Both the position numbers and the translations under genes were made by a program. A DNA stretch of 64,000 bases, taken from assembly GCA_029242325.1 (NCBI GenBank), contig JAQWUD010000038.1:1-64000 (forward strand). The letters are read 5' to 3'. This DNA is from Luminiphilus sp. Its GTDB lineage: Bacteria; Pseudomonadota; Gammaproteobacteria; Pseudomonadales; Halieaceae. Under the pieces are notes generated by a model that did not search any database, was not told the DNA's origin, and was given only the letters and a program-made list of their open reading frames with translations. Shown here piece after piece: positions 7,800-18,000 of the stretch; the stretch's first letter is position 1, and each line of letters starts with the position of its first letter.

Positions 7800-10700
7800 T
7801 CAACTCGCTTGAATTAAGGTTTCGAAAAGCCGCTGGGACATTTGGATCACTTGGGCCGCAGCCTGGTAAGCCTGTTGGAAGCGGATGAGATTTGCAGCCT
7901 CCTCATCCAGATTCACGCCAACCGCCGACTCCCGACTGGCTTGCGCCTGGTCGCGCACCACCAGCATCGCCTCTCTGCCAAGCTCGGCCAATTGAGAGCG
8001 CGATCCAGCACCAGAAACTAAATCTCTATACGCCGCAGAGAAGGTCTGCCCAGAGATTACTGGCGCCTTACCAAGTTCGATAAGTCTGCGGACATTTTTG
8101 TTGCTGCCCAGTCCATCTGTATTGTTCTCAACGAAGTAGCTGTCGCCAGATTTAGGGATGTTATCGAACTGGACCTTAATACCTTGATAATCAATATCAG
8201 AACCAGCGGTATACAATCTGGTCGCCACCACAGTACTCGTCGCTGTATCCGTTATTGTATAAACAGTGTCTGAGGTAAAATTAACTTTAAACGGGGACGC
8301 CGGATAAGTTGAAACCGCTGCTGTCGCAGCATCCGCCCGCAATGCAGTTTTTACAGTACCAGAGCCTGTTACAAAAATTGCCAAGTCATCCGGTACCTTC
8401 CCGTCAATGAGCACACCAGTATTGAGCGCCATCCTGCCAAGATTGGCTGGTGTACCTGAGCCAGAAAGCGTGAGTGATATCTCGATGGGCTTATTCAATC
8501 CAATGTTTCTATTATTCTTGTCGTTAAATCCAAAATCTGTGTCGGCAAGCGCAGTCGCGCTGGAAGAGGCCGGATCGTTCGTCGCTCTCTCTAGCGGTAT
8601 CCCTTGGGCGTCAACTGGTTTGTAATTCACGACTGTAGATGCAACGGAAAAATCTCTTCCCGCGGCAGTAGTATCGCGCAGTGAAATCCGATAATTAGAA
8701 CCATCAGCTAGCAAGACCGCGCTGATTCCGGAAATACCATTTATCGCGCTAACAATACCCTGTGGTGTATCGCTACCCGCTGCAACTGTGACTGTGCTGG
8801 CGCTACCTCCTTCGGGTGTGACGGTTATATTAAAAGCGCTTCCTGAGTTCAGTGACTGAGTAGCAGAAGTAAATGTATTTGAGAGAACCTCCTCCCCTAC
8901 CGCTGCTATCTGGTAGTTGCCTTCATATGTGCCGGTAACCAGACCGAGAGCAGTTATACCGGTACCGCCTCCTGAGAGCCCCAACACTATATTTTCACCC
9001 TCATGACCTGAAGCATTGGAGAGAGTGATACCGCTTTCAGCAAGCCAGTCAGCGCGGACATGAGTCAGTGCCGATTTCTCGTTAATAGCCTGAATCATGC
9101 CACCAATATTGGCGCTCGCAGTGTAGGTGATCGCCTGACCATTAATTAGCAACCCAGATACCGACGCATCGAAATTCTGTGTTTGAATCTGGTTAGAGGC
9201 GGTTGCATGAACGTTGACCGAGCTGAGCTTCTTAAACTCGGTATTGAAGTAAGTTGCCATCTTGGCAGCAGACAGTGTTCCACCCTCGGTGAGAGCGCCT
9301 AAAGCGATCGTCTGGCTGACGTTGCCATCCGCGTCTGCGGATCCGTTGCTGGGATCGTAATATTTCGTCGTAAAATTCAACGCGTTTGCTGCCACCAGCG
9401 TGCCGGTGCCTGAGGCTGATATCTTTTTTGAGGTAATAAGTGCTGGTTCCGTAATGCTCTGTGTGGTCCGCAGTCCAGTGTCAGGATTCACTACGGGAAC
9501 ACTTACAGTCTCGGCTTTACCAGATACGCCGAACTGTACTGTTGTATCGAGATAGGCTGACGTTCCCGTTTGATTGAGATAGGTAGTAGTGTAAGAACCG
9601 GATCCAAAACCTGTGTCCAGTGATATGAGGGCATTGCCTTCAGATGTAGTAAGTGTGGCCGTTCCAGCCACGTGCACACCCTCTTTTGTCAGCACTTGAA
9701 TGTGCTGGTCTCCATCTTTTGCGATGTCAAAAAGGATTTCTGACCCGACCGTGCCTTTAGCTACTTGGACTGCGGGTCTGAGACCATCTGCCTTCACGGT
9801 TAGGTCATATCTCGATTCAGTTTCGCCTTTATTGCTCAGCGAATATCCATATTGAAAACCTGTGGGTCGATCCTTTTCTGCGATTATTTCAAGCGCCGCT
9901 TCGGCCCCTGATGTATTGCTTGCTCCGGGTATCTGGCGCATAGCTGCTGCAGTGGCTATCCTGTCGATATCCTTAACCATCAGCGCAAAGGTTGACGCTG
10001 GTCGATCTTTTGGATGAAGAATTACAACATCTCCATTCTTCGGCTCTCCAACAAGCGAAAAACTCATACCTAGCGCACTCTGTTTTTCGCCACCCGATAC
10101 CTCCGCTAATCGCTCTCTCGTCAGCAGATTTAGAATATCCCAGCTATTAGTTGTCTCGCGGTAAATTAACTCTAGGGCCTCGGTTGGAGCCTTGAGCGGA
10201 TCTGTCACAGTTGTACTGACAGACAATGCGCCGTTAACGGTATTTAAAGATGCCTCGAAAGTTGTCGTTGTTTGAAACAGATCCCCTCCAAAGGCACCAT
10301 TGGCGTCAAGCCCTTGCCGGTGAATTTTATTGGCTTCATCCGCCAACGTTCTGGCCAGGTAATCTAAACCTATGCGAACAGGCCTCAAGACCTCTGCCCG
10401 AAATTCTAATGCGCCACCGATAGCACCACTTGGAGCACTTGGTAAGGGCCGCTTGGCCCCGTAAGGATCCAAAATCAGGCGCAGATCCGTGCCTGCCGTC
10501 TTGTCGCTCGAGAAAAGGCCGATATCTCGCGACTCGGTCGGCGTGACGATCTCAAACCCACGCCCCGGCCCGCCAAAATTCACCACCACCTGGCCACTCG
10601 GTAGCTCGGTCACACCGAGCTTCACCAACGCGGACATATCTCGAAGAATCGCGTCGCGTTGATCCAATATACTGGGAGGCTGTTCGAGGATGCTGGTTTT

Positions 10701-11255
10701 TCGTTGCAGCTGTTGATTAACCTTCATCAGTTGAACAGACAGTGCGTTCAATTCATCTACCGATCGTCTGAATGAAACTTCGGACTCTTTGGCGATGTTA
10801 TCGACCTGCAGTGCGATGTCGTTAAAGCGCACGGCTACCACTTCACCGCTGTTCAGGAACTCGGTGCGCAAAGGCCCTGACTTGGGGTCGGTACTGAGCT
10901 GCTCAGCCGCATTAAAAAAATCATCCATCGCATTGGCAAGGCTGACGCTCTCGGTCCCCATAATGTCGACAATGCGATTGGTATACTCGATCACCGGCTC
11001 ATTGACTTCGAGCTCACTGGTAGCATCCCGCAGTGCGCGCTCAATAAATTCGTCGTAAGCGCGCCCAACGGCCTCAGCCTGAGCGCCCGAACCGAAGCTG
11101 AACACGCCCTCTTCTACCGGAAAACTCTCTCCGATTTGGAGTTCACGCCGGGAATAACCGGGCGTATTGACGTTGGCAATATTGTTACTGGTCGTCGACA
11201 AGGCCTGTCGATAGGCATTTACTGCGCCGCTGCCGATGGAGAGGAGATCAACCAT
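7800..11255 (-). CDS. flgK: Hook-filament junction protein FlgK (HAP1), unusually long
   Basis: First junction protein between hook and filament. The ends are classical: N-terminal AYRQALSTTSNNIANVNTPGYSRRE and C-terminal NLDEEAANLIRFQQAYQAAAQVIQM. At 1151 residues it is about twice the usual 450-680. The extra length lies between roughly residues 450 and 1040 and includes several beta-rich segments; one at about residues 790-905 closely resembles the FliD domain of this cluster (TQSLNSGSAF, AGSDTPQGIVSAIN, GSNYRI). The insert probably projects from the junction surface. By eye the inserted part is poorer in G+C than the flanks. It lies 16 bases after flgJ. Confidence 0.93.
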   Translation of the reverse strand: MVDLLSIGSGAVNAYRQALSTTSNNIANVNTPGYSRRELQIGESFPVEEGVFSFGSGAQAEAVGRAYDEFIERALRDATSELEVNEPVIEYTNRIVDIMGTESVSLANAMDDFFNAAEQLSTDPKSGPLRTEFLNSGEVVAVRFNDIALQVDNIAKESEVSFRRSVDELNALSVQLMKVNQQLQRKTSILEQPPSILDQRDAILRDMSALVKLGVTELPSGQVVVNFGGPGRGFEIVTPTESRDIGLFSSDKTAGTDLRLILDPYGAKRPLPSAPSGAIGGALEFRAEVLRPVRIGLDYLARTLADEANKIHRQGLDANGAFGGDLFQTTTTFEASLNTVNGALSVSTTVTDPLKAPTEALELIYRETTNSWDILNLLTRERLAEVSGGEKQSALGMSFSLVGEPKNGDVVILHPKDRPASTFALMVKDIDRIATAAAMRQIPGASNTSGAEAALEIIAEKDRPTGFQYGYSLSNKGETESRYDLTVKADGLRPAVQVAKGTVGSEILFDIAKDGDQHIQVLTKEGVHVAGTATLTTSEGNALISLDTGFGSGSYTTTYLNQTGTSAYLDTTVQFGVSGKAETVSVPVVNPDTGLRTTQSITEPALITSKKISASGTGTLVAANALNFTTKYYDPSNGSADADGNVSQTIALGALTEGGTLSAAKMATYFNTEFKKLSSVNVHATASNQIQTQNFDASVSGLLINGQAITYTASANIGGMIQAINEKSALTHVRADWLAESGITLSNASGHEGENIVLGLSGGGTGITALGLVTGTYEGNYQIAAVGEEVLSNTFTSATQSLNSGSAFNITVTPEGGSASTVTVAAGSDTPQGIVSAINGISGISAVLLADGSNYRISLRDTTAAGRDFSVASTVVNYKPVDAQGIPLERATNDPASSSATALADTDFGFNDKNNRNIGLNKPIEISLTLSGSGTPANLGRMALNTGVLIDGKVPDDLAIFVTGSGTVKTALRADAATAAVSTYPASPFKVNFTSDTVYTITDTATSTVVATRLYTAGSDIDYQGIKVQFDNIPKSGDSYFVENNTDGLGSNKNVRRLIELGKAPVISGQTFSAAYRDLVSGAGSRSQLAELGREAMLVVRDQAQASRESAVGVNLDEEAANLIRFQQAYQAAAQVIQMSQRLFETLIQAS

Positions 11256-11271
11256 CTCTCATTGCCCTCGG

Positions 11272-11637
11272 CTACTGCACAGAGGCAAGCGACTGATAAG
11301 CACTCACCCCCATACCTTTGCGTGCTGTTGCCAGACCGCCGGGATTTTCGAGCTGCTGCACCAACCAGTTGGTAATGCCGAAACCCTCTGTCTTGGCGAG
11401 CGAGGTAGACAGCTCTGCGTCGAACATTTCCTCGTAGCTGTCGGCGGTGGATGAATCCCACAGACCACTCTTTAACTCTGCGGTGGCATCACGCATGGAC
11501 TTCAGCATCATCTGGATGAAGAACGCCTCAAACTGCTGGCCCACTTCCTTGGCAGCGGCCATCTCATCCTTCTGCGCCTTCGCTCTCAGTTTGGCGAGAC
11601 CCTCGAAGTCGTTGTAACTGGCAACAACACCCTCCAT
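11272..11637 (-). CDS. flgJ: Rod-assembly protein FlgJ, rod-binding domain only
   Basis: Caps the growing rod. The 121-residue product has only the FlgJ N-terminal domain (KEVGQQFEAFFIQMMLKSMRDA, SYEEMFDAELSTSLAKTEGFGITNWL). The glucosaminidase or muramidase domain present in FlgJ of most Gammaproteobacteria, which are about 300 residues, is absent, and flgK starts 16 bases later, so the domain has not simply been split off next door. ATG overlaps the flgI stop as TGATG. A separate peptidoglycan hydrolase must clear the cell wall for the rod. Confidence 0.92.
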   Translation of the reverse strand: MEGVVASYNDFEGLAKLRAKAQKDEMAAAKEVGQQFEAFFIQMMLKSMRDATAELKSGLWDSSTADSYEEMFDAELSTSLAKTEGFGITNWLVQQLENPGGLATARKGMGVSAYQSLASVQ

Positions 11638-12785
11638 CAGATCACCACCAGCTCTGCTTTCAAGCTGCCCGCACTCTTGAGTGCCTCGAGAATTGCGATC
11701 AGGGAGGTCGTGGAGGCGCCACTTTGGTTAATAGCGTCCACGATGTCGCGCAGATCCACGGTATCGTCGATCATGCCCGTGCCACCCGCGCCTTCATTCA
11801 CCTCAATAGTGGAGTTGGCTACGTCGCGAGTTTCAACGCCGCGCCCCTCGGTGAAGGGGCCGGGTTGAGAAACCTCATTGAGCGTTGAGACGCTCACACT
11901 GACTGTGCCATGGGAGACGGCAGCCGCCGAAATTTTTACCTGTTGATTGATCACAACAGTGCCGGTGCGCGAGTTGACTACGACCTTGGCTGAGGGGATG
12001 CCGGGCTCAACGTCCAAGTTTTCGATCATGCCCACAAAGCTCACACGCTCAGAGAGCCCGACTGGCGCACGCACTGCAAGCGATACGCCGTCCAGTGCGA
12101 AAGCGGTGCCGTCACCAAAGACCTCATTAATTTTTTCGGTGATCGCCGCTGTGGTCGAGAAATCGCTAACGTTGACGTTAAAAACCAGATGATCACTTTT
12201 GTCAAAGGAGTTATCGACCTGCCTCTCGACGGTCGCGCCGTCAGGGATCCGCCCGGAGGTCGGGATGCCAATTTGTATGCTGGTGCCGTTCTGCTCTTCC
12301 ATGAGGCCCGTGACCGTCAGGGAACCTTGGGCTACCGCGTAAGTTTGGCCGTCGATCCCGCGGAGCTCGGTCATCACCAGATTGCCACCGCGCAGGCTGG
12401 TAGCGGTGCCGAGCGCCGCCACATTGACATCAACCACCTGCCCTGGCTTGGCGAAAGGTGGCAACGTGGCGGTGACCATTACGGCTGCTACGTTATCAAC
12501 CTGAATGGGCCGGCCGCGAGACTGGGCAAGGTCGTAATCATCATAAGGGTTGGTGGTGACGCCGAGGCTTTCGAGAATGGCCTTCAGGCTCTGCCCGGTA
12601 AAAGTCGGGTCCTTACCATCGCCAGTACCCGCAAGACCGACCACCAAACCGTAGCCCACTAACTGGTTGCCGCGCACACCACCCACATTGGTGAGGTCTT
12701 TCACACGGTCTGCCTGAGCGGTGTTCACTATCAGGCTCAACATCAAAATGCTGGCCCAGAGAAATGGTTGTGTTATCCGATCCAT
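11637..12785 (-). CDS. flgI: Flagellar P-ring protein FlgI
   Basis: Forms the periplasmic ring of the bushing around the rod. It has a signal peptide (hydrophobic FLWASILMLSLIV, cleavage after AQA) and the FlgI body beginning DRVKDLTNVGGVRGNQLVGYGLVVGLAGTGD in two segments, of normal length at 382 residues. Either GTG at 12788 or ATG at 12785 could start it; GGAG upstream fits both and I chose the ATG. It follows flgH by about 15 bases and overlaps flgJ by one base. Confidence 0.96.
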   Translation of the reverse strand: MDRITQPFLWASILMLSLIVNTAQADRVKDLTNVGGVRGNQLVGYGLVVGLAGTGDGKDPTFTGQSLKAILESLGVTTNPYDDYDLAQSRGRPIQVDNVAAVMVTATLPPFAKPGQVVDVNVAALGTATSLRGGNLVMTELRGIDGQTYAVAQGSLTVTGLMEEQNGTSIQIGIPTSGRIPDGATVERQVDNSFDKSDHLVFNVNVSDFSTTAAITEKINEVFGDGTAFALDGVSLAVRAPVGLSERVSFVGMIENLDVEPGIPSAKVVVNSRTGTVVINQQVKISAAAVSHGTVSVSVSTLNEVSQPGPFTEGRGVETRDVANSTIEVNEGAGGTGMIDDTVDLRDIVDAINQSGASTTSLIAILEALKSAGSLKAELVVI

Positions 12786-12800
12786 CACGCAGTACTCCGA

Positions 12801-13484
12801 TTACAGCGGCCAATACTTAAATAACAACTGGGTAATCCAACCCGGCTGCGTGGACTCAGCAAGGTTGCCCGTGCCGCGATAAGAAATCTGTGCCTGCGCC
12901 ATTCGAATCGACGAAATGGTGTTGTCTGGCTGAATATCGCGGGTGCGAACCACGCCGCGCACCTGAATAAACTCGGCGCCTTCGGTGAGCGACAACTGCT
13001 TACGCCCCTCAACTACGAGATTGCCGTTGGGCATGACCTCGGCCACCATCGCGGTGATCACACCCGAGAGCGCATTAGCCTGCGCGGCAGTACCAGTACC
13101 CTCGGAGGCGATCTCAGCTGCGCTGAGATCAATAGACCCGCGCACATCACCCCAAAACCCGTTAGGCGATAGGAGGGAGTCGGTCCAGGCGCTGCTCAGC
13201 GCATCGTTGGAGGCCTTGCGCTCAGTGATCAGCGATGTATTCCTTGAGGCTTGCGTGGATTCGGCGAGCACTATGGTCACGATGTCGCCCACTCGCCACT
13301 GGCGTTGCCCCTGAAACAGCGACATGTGCATGCTGTTACCCAGAATCGAGCCGGTGGGCAGGGCATCTGCCTGTGGCTCAAGGGGTCGAATCGGCGCAAA
13401 ATCCATATTCTCCTCGAGCGGCGGCTTGGTCGCGCAAGCCGCGCAGCTACCAACCACCAATAATATGCACAACAAACGGATCAT
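12801..13484 (-). CDS. flgH: Flagellar L-ring lipoprotein FlgH
   Basis: Outer-membrane lipoprotein that forms the L-ring. The 227-residue precursor starts MIRLLCILLVVGSCAACATK; the lipid-bearing cysteine is either Cys14 (VGSC) or Cys17 (CAAC). The body contains GSILGNSMHMSLFQGQRQWRVGDIVTIVL and the NLVVEGRKQLSLTEGAEFIQVRG segment diagnostic for FlgH, with an SYRGTGNLAES tail. It is located between flgG and flgI as in other gammaproteobacterial clusters. Confidence 0.96.
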   Translation of the reverse strand: MIRLLCILLVVGSCAACATKPPLEENMDFAPIRPLEPQADALPTGSILGNSMHMSLFQGQRQWRVGDIVTIVLAESTQASRNTSLITERKASNDALSSAWTDSLLSPNGFWGDVRGSIDLSAAEIASEGTGTAAQANALSGVITAMVAEVMPNGNLVVEGRKQLSLTEGAEFIQVRGVVRTRDIQPDNTISSIRMAQAQISYRGTGNLAESTQPGWITQLLFKYWPL

Positions 13485-13496
13485 GAGATCAACTCA

Positions 13497-14282
13497 CTAT
13501 AGGTTCTGGTTCAGGAAGCGGAGCATGCCGTCTGCAGCGGCAATCGCCTTGGAGTTCACCTCATAGGCACGCTGCGTCTCGATCATGTTCACCATTTCTT
13601 CGACCACGTTCACATTCGACGCCTCAAGCGAGCCCTGCGCCAACTCACCAAATCCGGCGAGCCCCGGCGTGCCGGTCTCAACCGGCCCACTAGCTGTAGT
13701 CTGGCGATACAAGTTGCGACCCGCGGGCTGCAGTCCAGCATCGTTGATAAAGCGTGAAACCTGAATCGTGCCAATCTGGCTGCTGCCACCGCCATTCGCT
13801 AACTCGACACTCACGGTGCCGTCTCGCCCGATGGTGACCGCCGCCGCATTCGCGGGAATATTGACGGCTGGCACCAGCTGTTGACCATTGGCCGTTACCA
13901 TCTGGCCCTGGTCATTGAGTTTGAATGAACCATCCCGGGTATAGGCGAAGGTGCCGTCAGCCTGCAAAATCTGAAACATGCCCTTTCCCAGAATAGCGAG
14001 ATCCAGCGCGTTCTCAGTGGCCACCATATTGCCCTGCTGATGCAGTTTTTCCGTCGCAATAATGCGGGAACCCGTACCCATCATCAGACCCGTTGGCGCA
14101 ATGGTTTGCGCATCGGCCGAAGCACCGGGTTGGCGAATATTCTGGTAGAGCAGATCCTCAAACACCGCTCGATCTTTTTTGTAGCCCACTGTATTGACGT
14201 TGGCCAGGTTGTTGGCGATAACCGTCATACGCCGCTGCTGCGCGGTAAGTCCTGTCTTTGCTACCCAAACTGAGGCGTCCAT
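13497..14282 (-). CDS. flgG: Distal rod protein FlgG
   Basis: Builds the distal rod. The 261 residues carry the rod/hook N-terminal motif (NNLANVNTVGYKKDRAVFEDLLYQ), the FlgG hallmark DLAILGKGMFQILQADG with TFAYTRDGSF, and the C-terminal ASNVNVVEEMVNMIETQRAYE helix. A strong ribosome binding site (GAGGAGA) lies about 8 bases upstream of the ATG. The length is typical. Confidence 0.97.
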   Translation of the reverse strand: MDASVWVAKTGLTAQQRRMTVIANNLANVNTVGYKKDRAVFEDLLYQNIRQPGASADAQTIAPTGLMMGTGSRIIATEKLHQQGNMVATENALDLAILGKGMFQILQADGTFAYTRDGSFKLNDQGQMVTANGQQLVPAVNIPANAAAVTIGRDGTVSVELANGGGSSQIGTIQVSRFINDAGLQPAGRNLYRQTTASGPVETGTPGLAGFGELAQGSLEASNVNVVEEMVNMIETQRAYEVNSKAIAAADGMLRFLNQNL

Positions 14283-14300
14283 CTCACATTCTCCTCGCGG

Positions 14301-15065
14301 TTACACGAACCGCATCATGGAGGTCCCGGAGTCATCCAGTTCCTTCATTTCAGTAATCATTTTGATCTTGATCTCGAACGAACGAGACATGTCCATAAAC
14401 TGCACCAGAGACTCGGCAACATTGATCGAGCTGCCCTCCAATGCGCCAGGCTGAACTGCCGGCGGCGTGGCGCCACTTTCAAAATCTCCGCCCTGGCCTT
14501 TCGCCACCATCGGCTCATAAAGGCCATCATCCCTGCGAACCATCCGCGTACCATCGGAGTCCCGCAGCATCAATACACCCACCTGAGCGGGCGGCGCATC
14601 GGGCTGGGCAGGGTCTGTGGCCGTTACCGTGCCATCGGCGGTAATGGCCAATTCAACGCCTACCGGTGCTGTAATGGGCGCACCACCGTCGTCCAGGACC
14701 ATTCGGCCATTGGCGGTGGAAATAAACCCCCCCTGATCTACTGTTAAATCACCTCGTCGGGTAAAAGCAATCTGCCCATTCGGGGCCTGCACCCCTAGTA
14801 CAGTTCCGTTTTTCATGTAAATGTCTAACTTTCTGCCCGTCGAGATGAGCGGGCCCTGCTTGATCACGAGCTCGTCGTTGGATCGATTCATTGGCACATA
14901 GCGAGAGCCATAGCCCGCGCCCTCCACCTTCGAGCTCTGTGTCGCAAACTGGTAGGTTTGCTTAAAACCGATAGTGGAGGCGTTGGCCAAGGCATTGGCG
15001 TTCTTCAGCTTCATATTATTCAGCTGCTTCAGTGATGCCATTGCGGTGAAAATTAAGCGATCCAT
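14301..15065 (-). CDS. flgF: Proximal rod protein FlgF
   Basis: One of the proximal rod subunits. It is 254 residues with an N-terminal helix (AMASLKQLNNMKLKNANALANAS region), the central LGVQAPNGQIAFTRRGDLTVDQGG block and a C-terminal EGSSINVAESLVQFMDMSRSFEIKIK helix. It is slightly divergent from FlgG, as expected for FlgF, and has the usual place between flgE and flgG. A ribosome binding site AAGGAGTA precedes the ATG. Confidence 0.95.
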   Translation of the reverse strand: MDRLIFTAMASLKQLNNMKLKNANALANASTIGFKQTYQFATQSSKVEGAGYGSRYVPMNRSNDELVIKQGPLISTGRKLDIYMKNGTVLGVQAPNGQIAFTRRGDLTVDQGGFISTANGRMVLDDGGAPITAPVGVELAITADGTVTATDPAQPDAPPAQVGVLMLRDSDGTRMVRRDDGLYEPMVAKGQGGDFESGATPPAVQPGALEGSSINVAESLVQFMDMSRSFEIKIKMITEMKELDDSGTSMMRFV

Positions 15066-15084
15066 TTAAAAATACTCCTTACTC

Positions 15085-18000
15085 TTAACCGCGCATATTG
15101 ATGATGGTTTGAGTCAGCGTAGAACTAGTCTCAATCGCTTTTGCGTTGGCCTGGAAGTTTCTTTGAGCGGTAATCAGCGCGACCAATTCGGCCGTCAAAT
15201 CCACGTTAGATCGTTCCGTTGCACCAGCTCGTATTGTTCCAAAGCCTGCAGCACCGGGCTCACCAAGCTTGGCCTCACCAGACTGTGATGTGGCGGTAAA
15301 ACCACTGTTACCTACCTGGCGCAGGCCCTTTGGTGTTGCGAAGTTAGCAAGGATGATCTTTCCAAGTGATTTCTGAGACCCGTTGGAATAGCTCGCAACC
15401 ACCAAGCCATCCTCACCGATATTAACTCCCACCAAATCCCCTTCCGGCGCGCCGTTCTGAGACTGGTTCAGTACGGCGAATGGGCTGTTAAACTGAGTAC
15501 TGCCCTCGTATGCGACATTAATGTCGTTACCGATAATGGTTGCAGACTCAAGCTTGGTTATTCCTACTGGCGATACCAACGTACCACTTGTGTCGAAAGT
15601 CAGCTCACCTCTATCCAAAAAGATAGGGCTCCAGTTTGGAATATCATTCTCATCGAAGGTTCCCTTATCTGTCGTCTCTTGCCACTCACCATCTCGATCC
15701 TGAAGCACATAGAGCGGCGTAGACGCGCCCTGCGTGTCAGCTTTAAGGGTGATATAGGTCGACGTAGTACCAAACGCCGGCTCCACATCCTCTAGGCCAA
15801 AATCGGCTGACCCCGCCACCTGTAGAAAAGAGTCATCGGTGGCTGTAGAGCCTGTGAACTTAAGTGAACTACTTGTCGAATCAAATTCGACCGTCACACC
15901 AGACACTTGGTTGCCAAGCTTGTCTGCCATGAGGTTGATCTTCGTCTGAATTTCTTTAACAAAGTCCCCTATCGAATACTGTTGTGGGGTCAGCGTGATC
16001 TGAGCCGAAATGTTATCCACAATCACGGTGACCGATTGATTAGCTGCAGTCACTTCAAAGGGTTTCGTTGGATCAATACCCATTTGGTTTGCTGTGACGA
16101 TGGCCGGGGTGGAGGCCTGTCCACGAACCGCGGGCCTATTTGCTACGTTGGATAAAGCCTGTGCAACCTGACTAGTATTGTCTATCTCAGGTGTACCAGC
16201 AGTGACGTCCAAGCCAAAAAGTCGCTTACCAACCGCGTTAGCAGTCGCAGCATTTCCGCTTGCATCCAGTGTGAGGACATTACGAATGGCAATACTTGAA
16301 CCATCACCGGTCGTACCAGAGGACACTACGAATGAACCGTCAGTAAAGTTGACTTCGATCCCGTACCGCTGGTTTCGAGTTTCCTGCATGGCATCACCAC
16401 CCGGGACCATCGCTCTGGTGAGCACTATCGCATTGTCGCCGTCGGCAGAGCCCAGCACAGCCTGAGCACTCACTGCTGTAATTGCCGTTGCACGGGCTTG
16501 TCGGTCACTAAAGGCACTGCCAGTAGCCAGATTTAGTGCACCGAATATCTCTCCTGTTATTGCTGTATCACTTGTCAAGTGAATAGTGTCGTCCCCAGTT
16601 TGAGTTATGCGCATAGCTTGTCGCGCAAAGTCGTATTCGAACTTGAGATCATCAAACGTTCTCGTTGTGTCTGCGCCGGCGATAAGGTTGCCGACGTCAC
16701 CAGCACCGACTGGATGATCAGCTGCATCGACTCCGCTCGGGGCACCCATGTCATAGTCGCCAGCGAAATATTTGTTCATCGCAAATGCGAGCTCTTCTGG
16801 CGAAAGCATTGTGTTGGCGCTGCCAGTGAAGACTATGTCGCCTGCCTTCGCAGCAGCAATAAGTACGGCGCCAACATTAACCTGCAGCTCACTCTGATTC
16901 GATTGGCCCAGATCGCGAGTGATATCAAGTGTTTTACCGGTGGTCACCCCGTAAAGTACGCTGTCAGCCCCCGAGGCCGCTGTGGGATCAGTTGCACCCG
17001 TCAGATAACCTGCTACGTCAAACTTTTTGCCGTCTCCAAATCGTTCCTGTATGACTTTTGTCAGCTCAGCCGCGACCTGCTGCCCAGAGAGTTTATTGGT
17101 GCCAGTCTTGTCAACTAAATGCTCGAGGCCAATCTTTGTGTAGTCTGATCCATCCACACTAATTTGAAATAAGTTGCGTAAATTCGTCCGAGTGGAACTG
17201 GATAAATCTAGTCCATTCGAGCCCCCCGCCAAGGACAGCGCAGATACGTCAGTTGCATCTCCCGCCCTAAGATTTAATGCCGCTGGTGTAGATTTAATGG
17301 GATCAGACAACATATCGTAAGAGAACTTTCGATAAACTGTTCCCTGCGTGACCAAGTACTCTGAACTGTTTGCGGCAGTCTTTTGGAGATACTCTAGCTC
17401 GGACTTCGTTTTAATCTCGCCATATTTGTTGACAAAGAATTTGTCTGCTCCGGTATCAGACGCCTGAATCAGCCCAGGATTAATTAACTCGCCATCAATA
17501 TAAACGTGGGTTTGCCACTTGTTCAGTGGATCCTCAGAAGTCGCCGCCTGAGTCTTGACGTAGTAAACGGTTGCAAGGTGCTGCGAACCAGATGCGCCAA
17601 ACACAGTTAAAGAAGTTGTCCTGTGATAGGTTTCAGGTTTATTTGGATTAAAGTCGTCGGTGATCGGCTCGACATTTGACGGCAGGTTCAAACCCAATTC
17701 TACTTCGGTACTCGCTCGAAACTCCGATACCGTCTGGCGAGGAATCGCCAAGGCAGTGGGTGGTTGGCTGAAATCTGCTTTGTTGGTGGAGTCCACCGGT
17801 AATGAGAGCAGTGCCTGACCCGCCGAATTGACCATCTGGTTCTGCTCATTGAGCATAAACTGGCCATTTCGAGTAAAGGTCCGAGACCCGTCCGAGGACT
17901 GCAACGGAAAGAAACCATCACCGGTAATCGCCAGGTCAAGCGAGTTGGCAGAGAACTGAACAAATCCCTGACTAAACTCCTGTGCCACTTCTTTAAGGGC

